NCBI GenBank assembly: GCA_021292165.1
Contig: CM037879.1
Location: 21,537,525-21,601,524 of the forward strand
DNA from: Shinisaurus crocodilurus
Lineage: Eukaryota > Chordata > Lepidosauria > Squamata > Shinisauridae
DNA: 64,000 nt
Direction of reading: 5' to 3'
Shown here: positions 1 to 12,900 of the stretch, piece after piece
Numbering within the stretch: the stretch's first letter is position 1
Layout of the letters: each line of letters starts with the position of its first letter
Notes under the pieces: model-generated
Database searches by the model: none
What the model saw: only the letters and a program-made list of their open reading frames with translations
What the model was told of the DNA's origin: nothing
Program-made: the position numbers and the translations under genes

Positions 1-64
1 TTCAACAGCATTGACTGCTGACTGCTACCTTGCAGTCCTCTTGCTTCCCTGGACTGTGCAGAGA

Positions 65-399
65 CCTGGTTCAATGATCACCGCAGCCCACCATGACTTA
101 TTTAAGCCATGGTGGATGCCAGCGTGTTGTGGGGCATGCCAGGTGGCATTTCAATATTCACGCCACGACTGCGGCATATCGTGACACCCGAACCCAGAGG
201 GGGTGGGTTGTGGGAGGATTAAACAGCCCTTGCATAGTCCTAAAACAAGTCATCCATGCACAACCCACCCCCACTGGGTTCAGACAACATGACAAGCTGC
301 AGTTGCAGCCTGAATATTCAAAATGGCTGCCTGCCTGTGCTACAGCCCACCGTGGCTTAAATAAGCCCTGGTGGGCTGTTTGATCATGTGAATTGGCCC
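65..399. mobile_element. Palindromic MITE, about 50-bp inverted ends
   Basis: The left arm (CCTGGTTCAATGATCA onward) and the right arm (ending TGATCATGTGAATTGGCC) are inverted copies over about 50 bases and carry a TTATTTAAGCCATGGTGG-type core. Same general build as the elements at 14583, 19782, 41431 and 54961. No coding capacity. Confidence 0.65.
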
Positions 400-831
400 A
401 GAGTCTCTGTAGGTGGAATGGAATTGGCTAAGACGAGTGCTGGGAAGGAAGTATCGGTGGTTGAGGTGCTGGCCCAAACAAATAGGAGTACCTCATGTGT
501 GTTCTGGAGAACTCCCCTACCCCTGCCTCTCTGGTCATTCTGTTTAAATCTGTTTGTGGCACCGGGCTATGGTTCACATATTAACTGCTGTCTGTTTGCT
601 CATGGCTTTTAAGTTTGATATTTCTCTGTAAAAATTAATCCCTCTGCCTGGCTCTGTAAGAAGCTCCCCTGAGTTGCCTCATTTGATGTCCTGTCCTGCA
701 TTCCCATTGTGTGTGGTTGTGTAAAAAGTGGCTCCCTTCCAAGTTCCTGCTATGGAACTGGAGTCCTAAGCTTGAGAGGATGCTGTAAAATGGATGCAGA
801 GGAAGCACTACATTTATGTCTCTGGTTTTAG
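400..831. other. CUL7: CUL7 intron, nothing recognised
   Basis: Intron upstream of the first visible exon. No repeat or exon that I can support. Confidence 0.4.
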
Positions 832-986
832 GAAGCCGAGCCTATGTTCTCTTGTCCCTGAGCCAGCAGGATGGCATCGAACAACACATGGACTTTGACA
901 GTTGCTATACCCTCCTTGAGCTGTTTGCTGAAACAACATCCTCAGAAGAGCATTGCATGTCCTTTGAAGGAATCCCTCTTCCTCAG
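832..986 (+). CDS. CUL7: CUL7 window exon 1
   Basis: Begins after acceptor tttag with two bases completing a Gly codon, reads [17 protein letters not shown] and ends LPQ before donor gtacta (phase 0). This block is very strongly conserved between CUL7 and CUL9 N-terminal armadillo-like regions. Confidence 0.9.
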
Positions 987-3900
987 GTACTAAGTGACCC
1001 AGGTAGCTCTGGCTGAGGGGCGTGAAACTCTTTTGAGAAGGGTCATTTCCATGTTAGGGCTTGGAGGTGCCTTTGAGAGGCGGATGAGATAGTTGTGAAG
1101 TGGTCTGGAGAGCATTATTTTTTCAGTGGTAGTGTGGGGAGAACAAGTTGAGGGAACCCCATGGCTTTATTTATATCCAAGTTTTCCATTAGCACACTCA
1201 AGGTAGCTAAAAAAGTCAGCCTTGCATACAGCAATGACTCAGTTTTATCATTCTGTATTGATTTAAAGGTCATAACCTTGCGATTACTAGTTGTTATAAT
1301 GATAGAAAACAGAGGGCTGGCACCTCCATCTGTTACTGGCAGTTGATGACATTGAATATCCACTGGTGTAGTAGTAAACATTTGAAGTGCAGGTGCCCAT
1401 CCTGATAGTCCCCCATAGCCATGCCCCCAAAGAGTACCCAAAATTTCAGGCAGCTGTGTTGATCCATATCAACAAACCAGTTCCAGCAGTTTTCATCTCT
1501 ATCAGGGGCAACTCTTTAGTAAAGCTCATATGTCTTAATTGCCCATTCAAGACCAGGCCACCCCAGAATAGTTTGCATTACAACAGGGAACAATATATTA
1601 TTGCTGGGGAAATCCATTCCACTGCCCCCCCCCCCCAGCTCCTGTGAGAATTGCAAATAAGCTCAGAGGCAACAGAGAATTCTGGGGGGGGTGGCAGATG
1701 ACTTCAGTGTCCCTTTGAATAAAAAAGTGCCAGCGCTGCATCCCTGTGAGCTCCACTACACCACTCCGAATATCTCCAGCTGGAATGCCAAATGGAAGGC
1801 TGTCCTGGATCCCACCCTCCCCTACTTGCAGTCAGCAATGTCCTGTGACCATAGTAAGGGTGGGAGTGTGACCATAATGTCCTGTGACCATAGTAAGGAA
1901 GGGAGGGAGTGTGGAGACTGGATGAGTAGCACTGGGTGAGATCGCAGCTTGAGCTCCGAGTATATGAGAAGGGTGCTGGACGTTGAGAGTTGGTATGGGG
2001 TGAGCTGAGGGCTATGCTAACTTGCGGGGAATGGGAACCAGAATTTTCTGGCACTGGGTGTGATATTCCTCCCTGTTTCAGATTCCAGGGAAGCTGCTGT
2101 TTTCTCTGGTGAAGCGCTACCTGTGTGCCACTTCTCTCATGGACAAGCTCGACAGCACCACAGAGCTGGGAGGAGAGCACGGGCCCTCCAGTGTAAACTT
2201 TGGGGGAAAGAGCAGGGTGCAGTGTGAGTTTGACTTCAGCATGGCCATGGCCCACCTCATTTCAGAGCTGGTGGAGGTTATGGGCTGGGATCGCAATGGA
2301 GAGCTTCGATGCTTCAAAGCGAAGCATCCCCAAGCTGTTCAGTCTATCTTCCAGCCCCACGTTCCCACCTGTGGCACCATCCCATCCGCCACACAGCTGC
2401 CTGAGAAAGACAGTAGTGCTTTCAAATTACGCTCTGCCTTCTTCAGTCGCAACAGCTACGTGGAGTATGTGCAAGAGAAGCTGGCACGCGGCATGTGCGT
2501 GCGCATGTTGGAAGACTACGAGAAGGTCTGTGCGGGAGATGAGGGAGAGTTTCTCCAGAGCAATAATGGCACGCCACCTGTCCAGGTATTGCTTAATGGG
2601 GGGCAGGGTTGGGGCACCCAGGGGGTGGTGATTTTTCGGAATCCCATCAAGTTTCTGAACCTCTAGTGTCCACCTGTATTGATATCTTTTGTGTGATCAA
2701 GAATTGCTCTTGTGTCAAGACAAGGTTTTGGTCTGGCTAATGATAATGGCAGAGGAGGGGAATGTCTTTCAGCCCGAGGGCCGAATTCAATTTCAGAGAA
2801 GCTCTTGGGCTGCACTCCAGTGGTGCGGGGGGGACGGGACAAAGCCAAAGTGGGTGGGGCCAAAAATTCAAAAAATACCTACTCCTACTGGCAGTAAGCT
2901 TGTCTGAGCGTGGAAAGCTTAACAGGGTCAGGCCTGGTTATTACTTGGATGGGAGGCCCCTCCTCTAGTTTCCTGCATTGAGCAGCGGGTTGGACTTGAT
3001 AGCCTTGTAGGCCACTTCCAACTCTATGATCTATGAATCTATGAAGTAAGCCTTAGGAGAGACATTTCAACCTTTAGAATGGGAAAGAAATTGCAACAAA
3101 GTCAGGAAACCACCAAACGATCAGTGTTTGGGGGCGGCGGTGGGGGAAGGGGCCATCTGGGGAACCCCTGAGGGCCATATTGGGACCCCAGGTCCCCTAG
3201 GCTTAAGATTCCTCACCCCTGGTATATGGGTTTTTTTTAGGCCAAAGCACTAGCCCTTGGTTACAGGAAAGCTAGGTTGAATAATTTTCTATGTTGGGCC
3301 CATTTTTCCAGGTTTATTGGGAGTCTCTGGGCCGCACATACTGGGTGCATTGGCATATGATCGAGATTGTTGGTTCATCAAGGCATGCACAGCAGAAAGC
3401 CCAGGAAAAAGTATCCAGCCTTACAGAGACTCTGAGACAGGACACAGGTAAGTGAGTGCTGGTGTGTTCGATGCATGTTCCCCCAAACTGCAAGGGGCAG
3501 GTTTTGTACTCACTGTGCTGTTCTCAGCCTCTGGGCTTTGCTCTCGCTGCTCACTCCTTGCCTATAGGCTGGTTTCAGCTTGCCCTGTCTCTAGCTTGCT
3601 GCTTGAACAGATGGAACTGGCTGTTGAAAAGGGTATTTCTGCCTTCCCCCGCCTCCCTAGTTCTCAGTTATTGGGAGGAATCCTAGCTCAGTGGTAAACC
3701 ACATGCTTTACATGCAAAAGGTCTCAGTTTTATTCCCTCCTGGCACTGCTATTTAAAAAGATCAGATAGCAGATGAGATGAAGGACCTCTTGCACAAGAG
3801 ATGCTGCCAGTCAGAATAGAGAACACCGGACTAGATGGACAAACAGCCTGATGTGTTCTAAGGCACCTTCCTGACCCTCCCATTGCCTCATTCTGAGCAG

Positions 3901-6900
3901 TTGAAAGCACATGGCCGGTATGTTTTGAAGGGTAAGATGGAACTGAGACATCTGGTGTGTCCTATAATCATTCTTGGCCCTACAACAAAGCTCCCTCCGC
4001 AAAACTTCAGAAGGTATTCAGATCCCTTATTAGTGACTGGGCCATATGAACACCAAATATAGAGAGAGGTTGCTTGTGGCTTGGTAACCCTATAAGATTT
4101 ATTTATTTAATATCCCACCTTTTTTCCTGCAAGAAACCCAAGGCAGCTTACATAATCCTCCTGCTCCTCTCCATCTTATCCTCACAACAACCCTGTGAAG
4201 TAGGTTAGGCTGAGAGTCAGTGACTGGCCCAAAGTCACCCATGAGCTTCATGTCCGAATGGGGACTAGAACCTGGATCTCCCAAGTCCCAGTCCAATACT
4301 CTAACCACTATGCCACACTGGCTCTTTATTCAAGTTACGGACTAGACTGGAGGGTTTTTCCAATCTTCTCATTGGGCTCAAATAAACTGTTGGGGTACTA
4401 GTTGCAGAGCTGACATGGTGTTTATATAATTTGGATACCTAGACCAGAGTATAAAAAACATTGTGGCAAGCAGCCATGATTTCATTGGCTCTGGATTTCT
4501 TAAAGCTCATCTCACCCTTGAAGGGCCTCAGGTAAGCCACTATGTCTAAACCTAAGCAACTTGTCTATACCAAGCATCTCATCTGAAACCAGATAATGAT
4601 ACTGGCGTACTTGACAAATATTGCAAAGATTGTATGTGAAGCACTTAGAAAAAGTGCTGATTATTTTTTCCATTCGTTTCCTATTTTTCATAATTTCCTC
4701 TCCTGCCTTCTTTGGCTGTGCATTAACGGAGCAATCCTATACCTCCTTACCGTGAAGTAAGCCCCATGGCATTTGGTGGGACTTATTTCTGAGTAAACAC
4801 GTATAGGATTAACGTTGCCTTGGTGTTTGAAAAATGGCTGCCCCCTCCCCTTCTCTTGGACCATAGAATCATAGAATAGTAGAGTTGGAAGGGTCCTCTA
4901 AGGCCATCTGGTCCAAGCCCCTGCTCAGTGCAGGAATCCAAGTTAAAGCATCCCTGACAGATGGCTGTCCAGTCGCATCTTGAATGCCTCCAGTGTGGGA
5001 GAGCCCGCTACCTCCCTAGTTAATTGGTTCCATTGTTGTATTGCTCTAATAGTCAAGAAGCTTTTCCTGAGGTTCAGCCGCAATCTGGCTTCCTGTAACT
5101 TGAGCCCATGATTCCGTGTCCTGCACTCTGTGATGGTGGAGAAGAGATCCTGGCCCTCCTCTGTGTGACAACCTTTCGAACCAGATGCTTCCGCAAGGGG
5201 ATTTCTGCTTTGATGGCAGCATCTAAAATGATTTGTCTCTCGAGAAGCCATAAAGCACCCCACTGTGATTTTGTGTCTACCTGCAGTTAACCAGACCACA
5301 TACTGCAAACCACTCAGGGGGCTGTACTCCTTGCCATACCTGATGGATCGGAGGAATGAGAACTCTGGGACCCTGAGCCGGGCTGAATGGTGGGAGCTGC
5401 TCTTCTTCATTAAGAAGCTAGAACAGCACGAACAACAGGAAATGGTTCACTTCATCCAGCAGAACTACAAAGAGCAGGTAAGCGGAATGAATCTGGCATG
5501 AGAGAAAACAAACATGTAACTGTGCTGGAAGGAGGAGATTGGAATGGCACCTTCAACTGTTCTTGCCTGCCAAATCATTGTATCCAATGTGTGTTCTGGC
5601 AGCCAGAAATGGCACTCTTCCCCTCCCTTTCCCTAGTATATGGCTGGCCCCCTTGACAGAATGGGCTTGGAGAATTTCCCTACTTCCTTCGCCCTCTCAT
5701 AACAGTGGCTGGGCTTGAGAAACGCAACATTTACAGAACAGTCTGTCTATTTTTTGTCCATCTTTTGTCTTTCAAGCTGTTGGAACTAGATGAAGAGGGC
5801 CTCATCCAGCTGCCTATGTCAGTAGAGTTGGCTCAGAAAGTGCTGCAGCTCCTGAGCAAGCATTGCCAGGGCTGCACCCGAAGCGACCTGCACAGTTCCC
5901 ACGTGTATCTCAAGTATTCCTTCATCGAAGGAAGGGCAGAGCAGAACTGCCAAAATGCGGACCTGATCCTTGCGAACTCTGGCGGCCTTCCTGAAGCCAT
6001 GGCATCCAAAAAGGCCAAGAAGGAGTCGCCCTCTGCTGAAGTGCCTTCCCCAGCTCCATCTGCGGCAGAGAAAACTGACATGCAGCTGATCAATGAACTC
6101 CTCAAGATGGAAGGACTTTCCTTCCCAGACACACTGGATGAGAAGACCAAAGGTAAGTGCTGGACAGCAGTGTGACCTACCTTTTGGTTCAAGTAGATAC
6201 AAGAGGCGTTGTCTTTGGAGCAAACCAGATCTAATGGCGAAAGCCACCAAAAATGGGAGATACATACGTAGTCTGTAATGTTTGTATAGCTTACCTTGCG
6301 TTGTGCTGTTATACAATGTTCTGCATTTTGCCATTCTTTCTCCACATCATTGGCTGATGATGGCAGAAAAGCAGAATGCCATGACGTCACAGCACAAGGT
6401 AAGTTTTGTTAGACTTATGGAGAGGGAAGAGGAGTTAGACATGCATCTACTGCTTTCTGCAATCAGTGTGCTTCTTGTCAGGTCTAGGTTGGCCATTTCA
6501 TAGAATCATAGAAAAGTAGAGTTGGAAGGGGCCTACAAGGCCATCGAGTCCAACCCCTTGCTCAATGCAGGAATTCAGGTCAAAGTATCCCTGACAGATG
6601 GCTGTCCAGCTACACCTTGAATGCCTCCAGATTGGGAGAGCCCACCACCTCCCTAGGTAGTTGATTCCATTGTCTTATTGCTCTGACAGTCAGGAATTTT
6701 TTCCTGATGTTTAGGTGGAATCTAGGTTCCTGTACGAGCCCATTATTCTGTGTCCTGCACTCTGGGATGGTCGAGAAGAGATCCTGGCCCTCCTCTGTGT
6801 GACAACCTTTCAAGTACTTGAAGAGCGCTATCATATCTCCCCTCAGTCTTCTCTTTTGAAGGCTAAACATGCCCAGTTGTTTCAGTCTCAACTCATGGGG

Positions 6901-9900
6901 CTTTGTTTCCAGTCCCCTGATCAGCTTTGTTGCCCTCCTCTGTACCCCTTCCAGTTTGTCTGCATCCTTCTTAAAGTGTGGTGCCCAGAACTGGACACAG
7001 TACTCAAGATGAGGCCTAACCAGTGCTGAGTAGAGGGGAACTAGTACTTCCCGTGATTTGGAAGCTATACTTCTATTAATGCAGCCCAAAATAGCATTTG
7101 CCTTTTTTGCAGCCACATCACATTGCTGACTCATATTCAGCTTGTGATCTACAACAATTCCAAGATCCTTCTCACTTGTAGTATTGTTGAGCGAAGTATC
7201 CCCCATCTTGTAACTGTGCATTTGGTTTCTTTTTCCTAGGTGCAGCACTTGGCATTTATCCCTATTAAATTTCATTCTGTTGTTTTCAGCCCAGCACTCC
7301 AGCCTATCGAGGTCGCTTTGAATTTTGTTTCTGTCTTCCAGAGTATTAGCTGTTCCACGCAACTTTGTGTCATCTGCAAATTTGATAAGCATTCCCTGTA
7401 CCTCCTGATCCAAGTCATTAATAAAAATGTTGAAGAGCACTGGGCCCAGGACCGAGCCCTGTGGTACCCCGCTCGTTACCTCTCCCCAGTTTGAGAAGGA
7501 ACCATTGATAAGCACTCTTTGAGTCCGATTCTGTAGCCAATTGTGGATCCACCTGATAGTTGTTCCATCTAGCCCACTTTTAGCTAGCTTGCTAATCAGG
7601 ATATCATGAGGCACTTTGTCGAAAGCTTTGCTGAAGTCCAGATATATGATGTCCACAGCATTCCCACAGTCCACAAGGGAGGTTACCCGATCAAAAAATT
7701 AGATCAGATTAGTCTGGCAGATTTGTTCTTGACAAATCCATGCTGGCTTCTAGTAATCACTGCATTGTTTGCAAGGTGCTTGCAAACTGACTTTTTTATA
7801 ATCTGCTCCAAAATTTTCCCAGGGATTGATGTCAGACTGACTGGCCTATAGTTCCCAGGTTCCTCCTTCTTGCCCTTTTTGAAGATGGGAACAACATTTG
7901 CCCTCCTCCAGTCGTCTGGCACTTCACCTGTCCTCCATGATTTCTCAAAGATAATAGACAGTGGTTCTGAGAGTTCTTCTGCCAGTTCCTTTATTACTCT
8001 AGGATGCAGCTCACCAGGCCCTGGAGATTTAAACTCGTTCAAAGTAATCAGGTGCTCCTTGACCATTTGCCTATCAATCTCAAGCTGCAATCCTGCCCCT
8101 TCAGTCTGCAGGTTTGCCAGGGGGGGTCATAGACTCTCTTTTGGGAGAAGACCGAGCCAAAGTAGGAATTGAGCACTTCTGCCTTTTCTTTGTCTTCTGT
8201 TATCAATTTGCCATCCTCATTGCGTAGTTGAACCTGAAGGCGCGCGAGGAAAATGCAGAGTGTCTCGCTTGTGTGAGATGGAAGATTTAAAATCCTATTC
8301 CCGTGTGCAGACGCCCATAAATCTACACACAGAAGTTCAGATCTGTCTCTCCCACTCTCAGCGCAGCCTTCCAGCGTAGCGGATGTCAGCCAACTCAGCT
8401 TCCTCCTGTTTGCAGATTCCAGTAATAAGGAAATAACTCTGTAAACACAGGTCTATTCTACCTGTTTATTTACTTTAGCAAGTATATTCTACAGAGCACA
8501 TATCTCCTAGTTACAGTCCATGTGCAGAGAATAATGCATAGCAAGCATTTAATCCAGTGGAGCAAGGTGTTTACTCCACCTCAGCTAAGACATTACATGA
8601 TTGCATTAAGTCCAGCAAGCACTAGTCAGAAGACCAGAGAGTGAAGAAGAGAGAACAGTTCCACATCTCTCCAAAATGGCTACAGACAGAAAACAACAAG
8701 TCAGTACGTCATCAGAACATACAAACCATGTGACCAGCTCGTATTTCTTTCACACCTACTTTTCCCATGAGAAACACACAGGAAGCAGGAGACAAAACAT
8801 AACTTGTTTACCAGCCATTCTGTTCCTTTCATTTGTAAACATTGTGCCACAGCTGGTGATTGTGATACATGTCACAACATCCCCCCACAAGCTGTGATAC
8901 AACTTGTTTACATTTACTCAATGAGGCCTAGTGCCGTCATTAGTTTCCTGTGTCTTACTACAGGCAATGGTTTTGTGAAAAGATCTGCCACCATATCCCC
9001 TGTTGCACAGTACTTGAGTGTTACCCACCCTTTTTGCACACAGTCCTTTACATGAGAGTAACGAGCATCAATGTGTTTGGTTCTTGCCCTACTTTTTTCA
9101 TGGAGAGCCATGCTAATGCAAGCTTGGTTGTCCTCAAAAATTGTAACAGCCTTGTCTACTGGTATGTGCATATCAGCAAACAATTGTTTGAACCACTCAA
9201 TCTCATTACATGCTTGAGATAAACTGATGAATTCAGATTCTGCGCTAGATATAGCCACACAAGATTGTTTTCGTGTATACCGTTCAATTAAACTTTGGTC
9301 ATACATGAGCACAGTACCACTTGTGGACTTCCTATCTGTAGCAGATCCCCAATCAGCATCAGTGTACACACACAAATCTCCCTCTGTGTGTGATGACAAT
9401 TTCAGTTTGCAATTCATGGTACCTTTTAAATACCTTAACACACGTTTCACAGCTAACCAATCATACATAGAAGGATTTTTCATTTTTCTGCTAAGTATGT
9501 TTACAGCATTGCTGATGTCTGGCCTACTCACATATGCCAAATATAGCAGGCTTCCAATAACACTCTGATATTTTCCAATATCTTCAAATTCGGTGTTATC
9601 TGTGTGTTTCTGATATTCAAGAGTCATTGGAGTGATAACTGGGTTACAATTCTCCAACCCATGAATTTCCAGCAATTTCTGAATTTTTCCACTTTGTTCA
9701 ACCATGAAAGAACCTTCCTCATCTTGAGATAATTGCATTCCAAGATAGTGTTGTACCAAACCTAGATCTTTCAGTTCAAAGTGTGCTTGCAATTCTTGTG
9801 CAATTTTGTCTTTTTGACTTACTGATTGTGTCACCAGCAATATATCATCAACAAATACACCCAGTTTCCCTGTTCTGTGTGATTTGTATACAGACAGTGA

Positions 9901-12900
9901 TCAGCCTTGCTTTGTTTGAATCCCAAACTAATCAAAACTCTGTCTAGTTTCTGGTTCCAGCATCGAGCTGCCTGCTTTAACCCATATATGGACTTGTTCA
10001 GACGACATACAAGACTGGGATTTTCTACAAAACCTTTTGGTTGCTGCATGTAGATTTCCTCTTGTAATTCCCCATATAAAAAGCAGTTTTTACATCAAAA
10101 TGAAATGCCATCATTTTTCTTTGTGCTGCCAATTTCAACAACAGTCTGACAGTTGCATACCTTGTTGTTGGTGCAAACACGGAATCAAAATCTACCCCAT
10201 GTTTTTGTGCAAACCACCTCAGCTAAGACATTACATGATTGCATTATGTCCAGCAAGCACTAGTCAGAAGACCAGAGAGTGAAGAAGAGAGAACAGTTCC
10301 ACATCTCTCCAAAATGGCTACAGACAGAAAACAACAAGTCAGTACGTCATCAGAACATACAAACCATGTGACCAGCTCGTATTTCTTTCACACCTACTTT
10401 TCCCATGAGAAACACACAGGAAGCAGGAGACAAAACATAACTTGTTTACCAGCCATTTTGTTCCTTTCATTTGTAAACATTGTGCCACAGCTGGTGATTG
10501 TGATACATGTCACAACAGAACCATCATTTCTTTCCTCTGTCTTTTACTATGCACGTATCTGAAGAAAGCTTTCTTGTTGTTTTTAGCATCCCTCGCTAAC
10601 CTTAGCTCATTCTCAGCTTTAGCCTTCCTGACACTATTCCTGCAGTTCTGTGCTACCTGCCTGTACTCTTCCCTTGTAGCCTGTCCTTCCTTCCACTTCC
10701 TATACGTGTCTTTTTTTGTTTTCAGGTCATCTTTGAGTTTATTGTGAAGCCACATTGGCTTCTTCTGTTGCCTTCTGCCTTTTTTCCTTGTGGGAATTGT
10801 TTGCAATTGTGCCTTTAAAATTTCCATTTTTAAAAACTCCCACCCATCCTGGGCTCCTTTTCTCATTAGAGTCGCTTGCCATGGGACCTTACTTATCATT
10901 GTTCTGAGTTTGTTAAAATTGGATTTCCTAAAATCCAGGGTACGCGTTTGGCTACACTCAGCTTTTGCTTCCCTTAGAATCAAGAACTCAAGTATAACAT
11001 GGTCACTTTCCCCCAGAGTTCCCGAAACTGCCACTTTATCCACTAACTCGTCTCTGTTGGTTAGAATCAGGTCAAGGATAGCCGATCCTCTAGTTCCTTC
11101 CTCCGCTTTCTGTAGGAGGAAGTTATCAGCAGCACAACTCAGGAATTTCTGGGGCTTGGAATAAGTCTCCCAACAGATATCGGGGAAATTGAAGTCACCC
11201 ATTACTACCACATCATGCCTCCTTGAAACAATGACAATTTGCTTTTCAAAAGTTTCATCCTCGTCTTCTCCTTGATTGGGTGGTCAGTAGTAGACTCTCT
11301 GTGCAGAGATACGTATCTTTAACATACAGCGCAACTCCACCTCCTTTTCTGTTGCTTCTGTTCCTTTTGAACAGGTTATACCCTTCAATTGCTGTATTCC
11401 AGCCATGGGAGTCATCCCACCAGGTTTCAGTTATCCCTATCAAGTCATATTTGCCCTCATGTATCAAGAGTTCTAGTTCGTCCTGTTTGTTGCCCATACT
11501 CTGGGCATTAGTATAGAGACATCGAAGACTATGTGCTTTATAGTCCGACTTTTCCCCTACATTTTGTGGTAGACTATCATTGGGCACCGCTGGAGCTGTT
11601 CTCTCCGTTGTGGCACAGAGGCCTTCTTCCATTGTTACCCCCGAGTTTATGTCTCCCTCCCCTGTTGGATTCAGTTTAAAGCCCTCTTGATTAAGTTCCT
11701 CATGCTGTGGCCAAACACATTCTTCCCAGTCCTTGTGAGGTGCAACCCATCCTTTGCCAGCAGTCCATCTTCCAGGAAGTGTAGCCCGTGGTCCCAGAAT
11801 CCAAATCTCTCATGTCGGCACCACCTTCGTAGCCATTCATTCACTCGGAGCATTTTTCTTTCCCTTTCTATTCCTCTTCCAAGTACCGGAAGGATGGATG
11901 AGAAGACTATCTGGGCCCCAAAGTTCTTGAGTTCCCTTCCCAACTCTTCAAAGTCTGCCGTGATTTCTTTGTAACTCTGCTTGGCAGTATCATTTGTACC
12001 CACGTGGATGAGAAGAAAGGGGTATGTGTCGGTGGGCTGTATGAGCCTCGGCAGCTGCTCTGTCACATCCTTAATCCGTGCCCCGGGGAGACAGCACACC
12101 TGGCGAGTCCATGGGTCTTTGCGACATACTTTGGCTTCGATCCCCCGCAGGAGGGAGTCTCCCACTACTAGTACTCTTCTCTTTCTCTTGCTGTAGGCCT
12201 TGGTTTGATTGCCTCTACTTGACTGACCTTCAGCCTCTTGCTCGCTGTCACGTTGGGTGCCCGGTAATTTGTCCTCTGCAGGCTGTCCTCTGCTCTTGTC
12301 CTCAAGTACCTGGAAGCGGTTCCATAGCTCCACTGCTTCCACAGGTGCAGAATGTCTTCTAGTTCTTCTGCTCCTAACAGTCACTCTTTTCCAGGGAGTT
12401 CCCCCTACGTTATTTTCCCTTGCCTCAGCAGTCTCCGACTCTGCCTCATCCTGCTGTTGCCCTTCTGGCTCCTGTACTACGCTTTATCCGAAGTGTGTGT
12501 CTGTTAGCCAGTGGGAGGACAGTGCATAGAATGTGATGTATCGGTGGTGGTTTTGGAAACTCCATTCCAGGGAATAACAATAGATTGGGGAAGTGAGTGA
12601 GGATGTGAGTCTTTAACAGTGTAGCAAAAAAATAAAAATAAAAATCTGTGACTGCAAAACACAAATTCTGTGTTGGTGTAAATCAGGGGTGGGCAACTTG
12701 TAGCCCTCCAGGTGTTTTGGCCTACAACTCACATCAGCCCTGGCTATCATAGCCAATGGTGAGGGATGATAGGAGTTGTAGGCTCAAACATCTGGAGGGC
12801 TGAAAGTTGCTCACCCCTAATGTAAATATTATTTGCATATTTGGGAAAGCTAAAATATCTGGTCAGTGTTTGAAGATTAGTGCTAACATCCCCCCCCCCC

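Larger units (their letters stand above)
8235..10517 (-). mobile_element. Ty1/copia LTR retrotransposon, internally deleted
   Basis: Flanked by a perfect 5-bp duplication GAACC (8230-8234 and 10518-10522) inside the CR1. The downstream LTR (8235-8879) is complete with TG/CA ends. The upstream LTR is cut to 10214-10517. Between them only part of pol remains. The two LTR copies show about two differences over roughly 300 bases, so insertion was recent. Confidence 0.92.
6497..12482 (-). mobile_element. Long CR1 LINE interrupted by a Copia element
   Basis: Minus-strand order: ORF1 with an esterase domain (12482-11671), endonuclease (11632-10523), reverse transcriptase (8229-6610) and the 3' end at 6497. 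About 3.7 kb of CR1 remains without the insertion. Frames are broken in several places, so it is not active. It occupies the intron between CUL7 exons 5 and 6. Confidence 0.93.

Noticed and set aside
6610..7674. A 354-residue open frame as a host gene
   Set aside because: It is the CR1 reverse transcriptase (FADD box, GVPQGS block) and belongs to the broken LINE.
8914..9840. A retroviral or endogenous viral pol gene
   Set aside because: The motif set ([31 protein letters not shown]) and the 5-bp TSD are those of Ty1/copia. There is no env and no retroviral domain order.
11671..12384. A stand-alone SGNH hydrolase gene
   Set aside because: It is the esterase-type ORF1 of the same CR1 element, directly upstream of its endonuclease.
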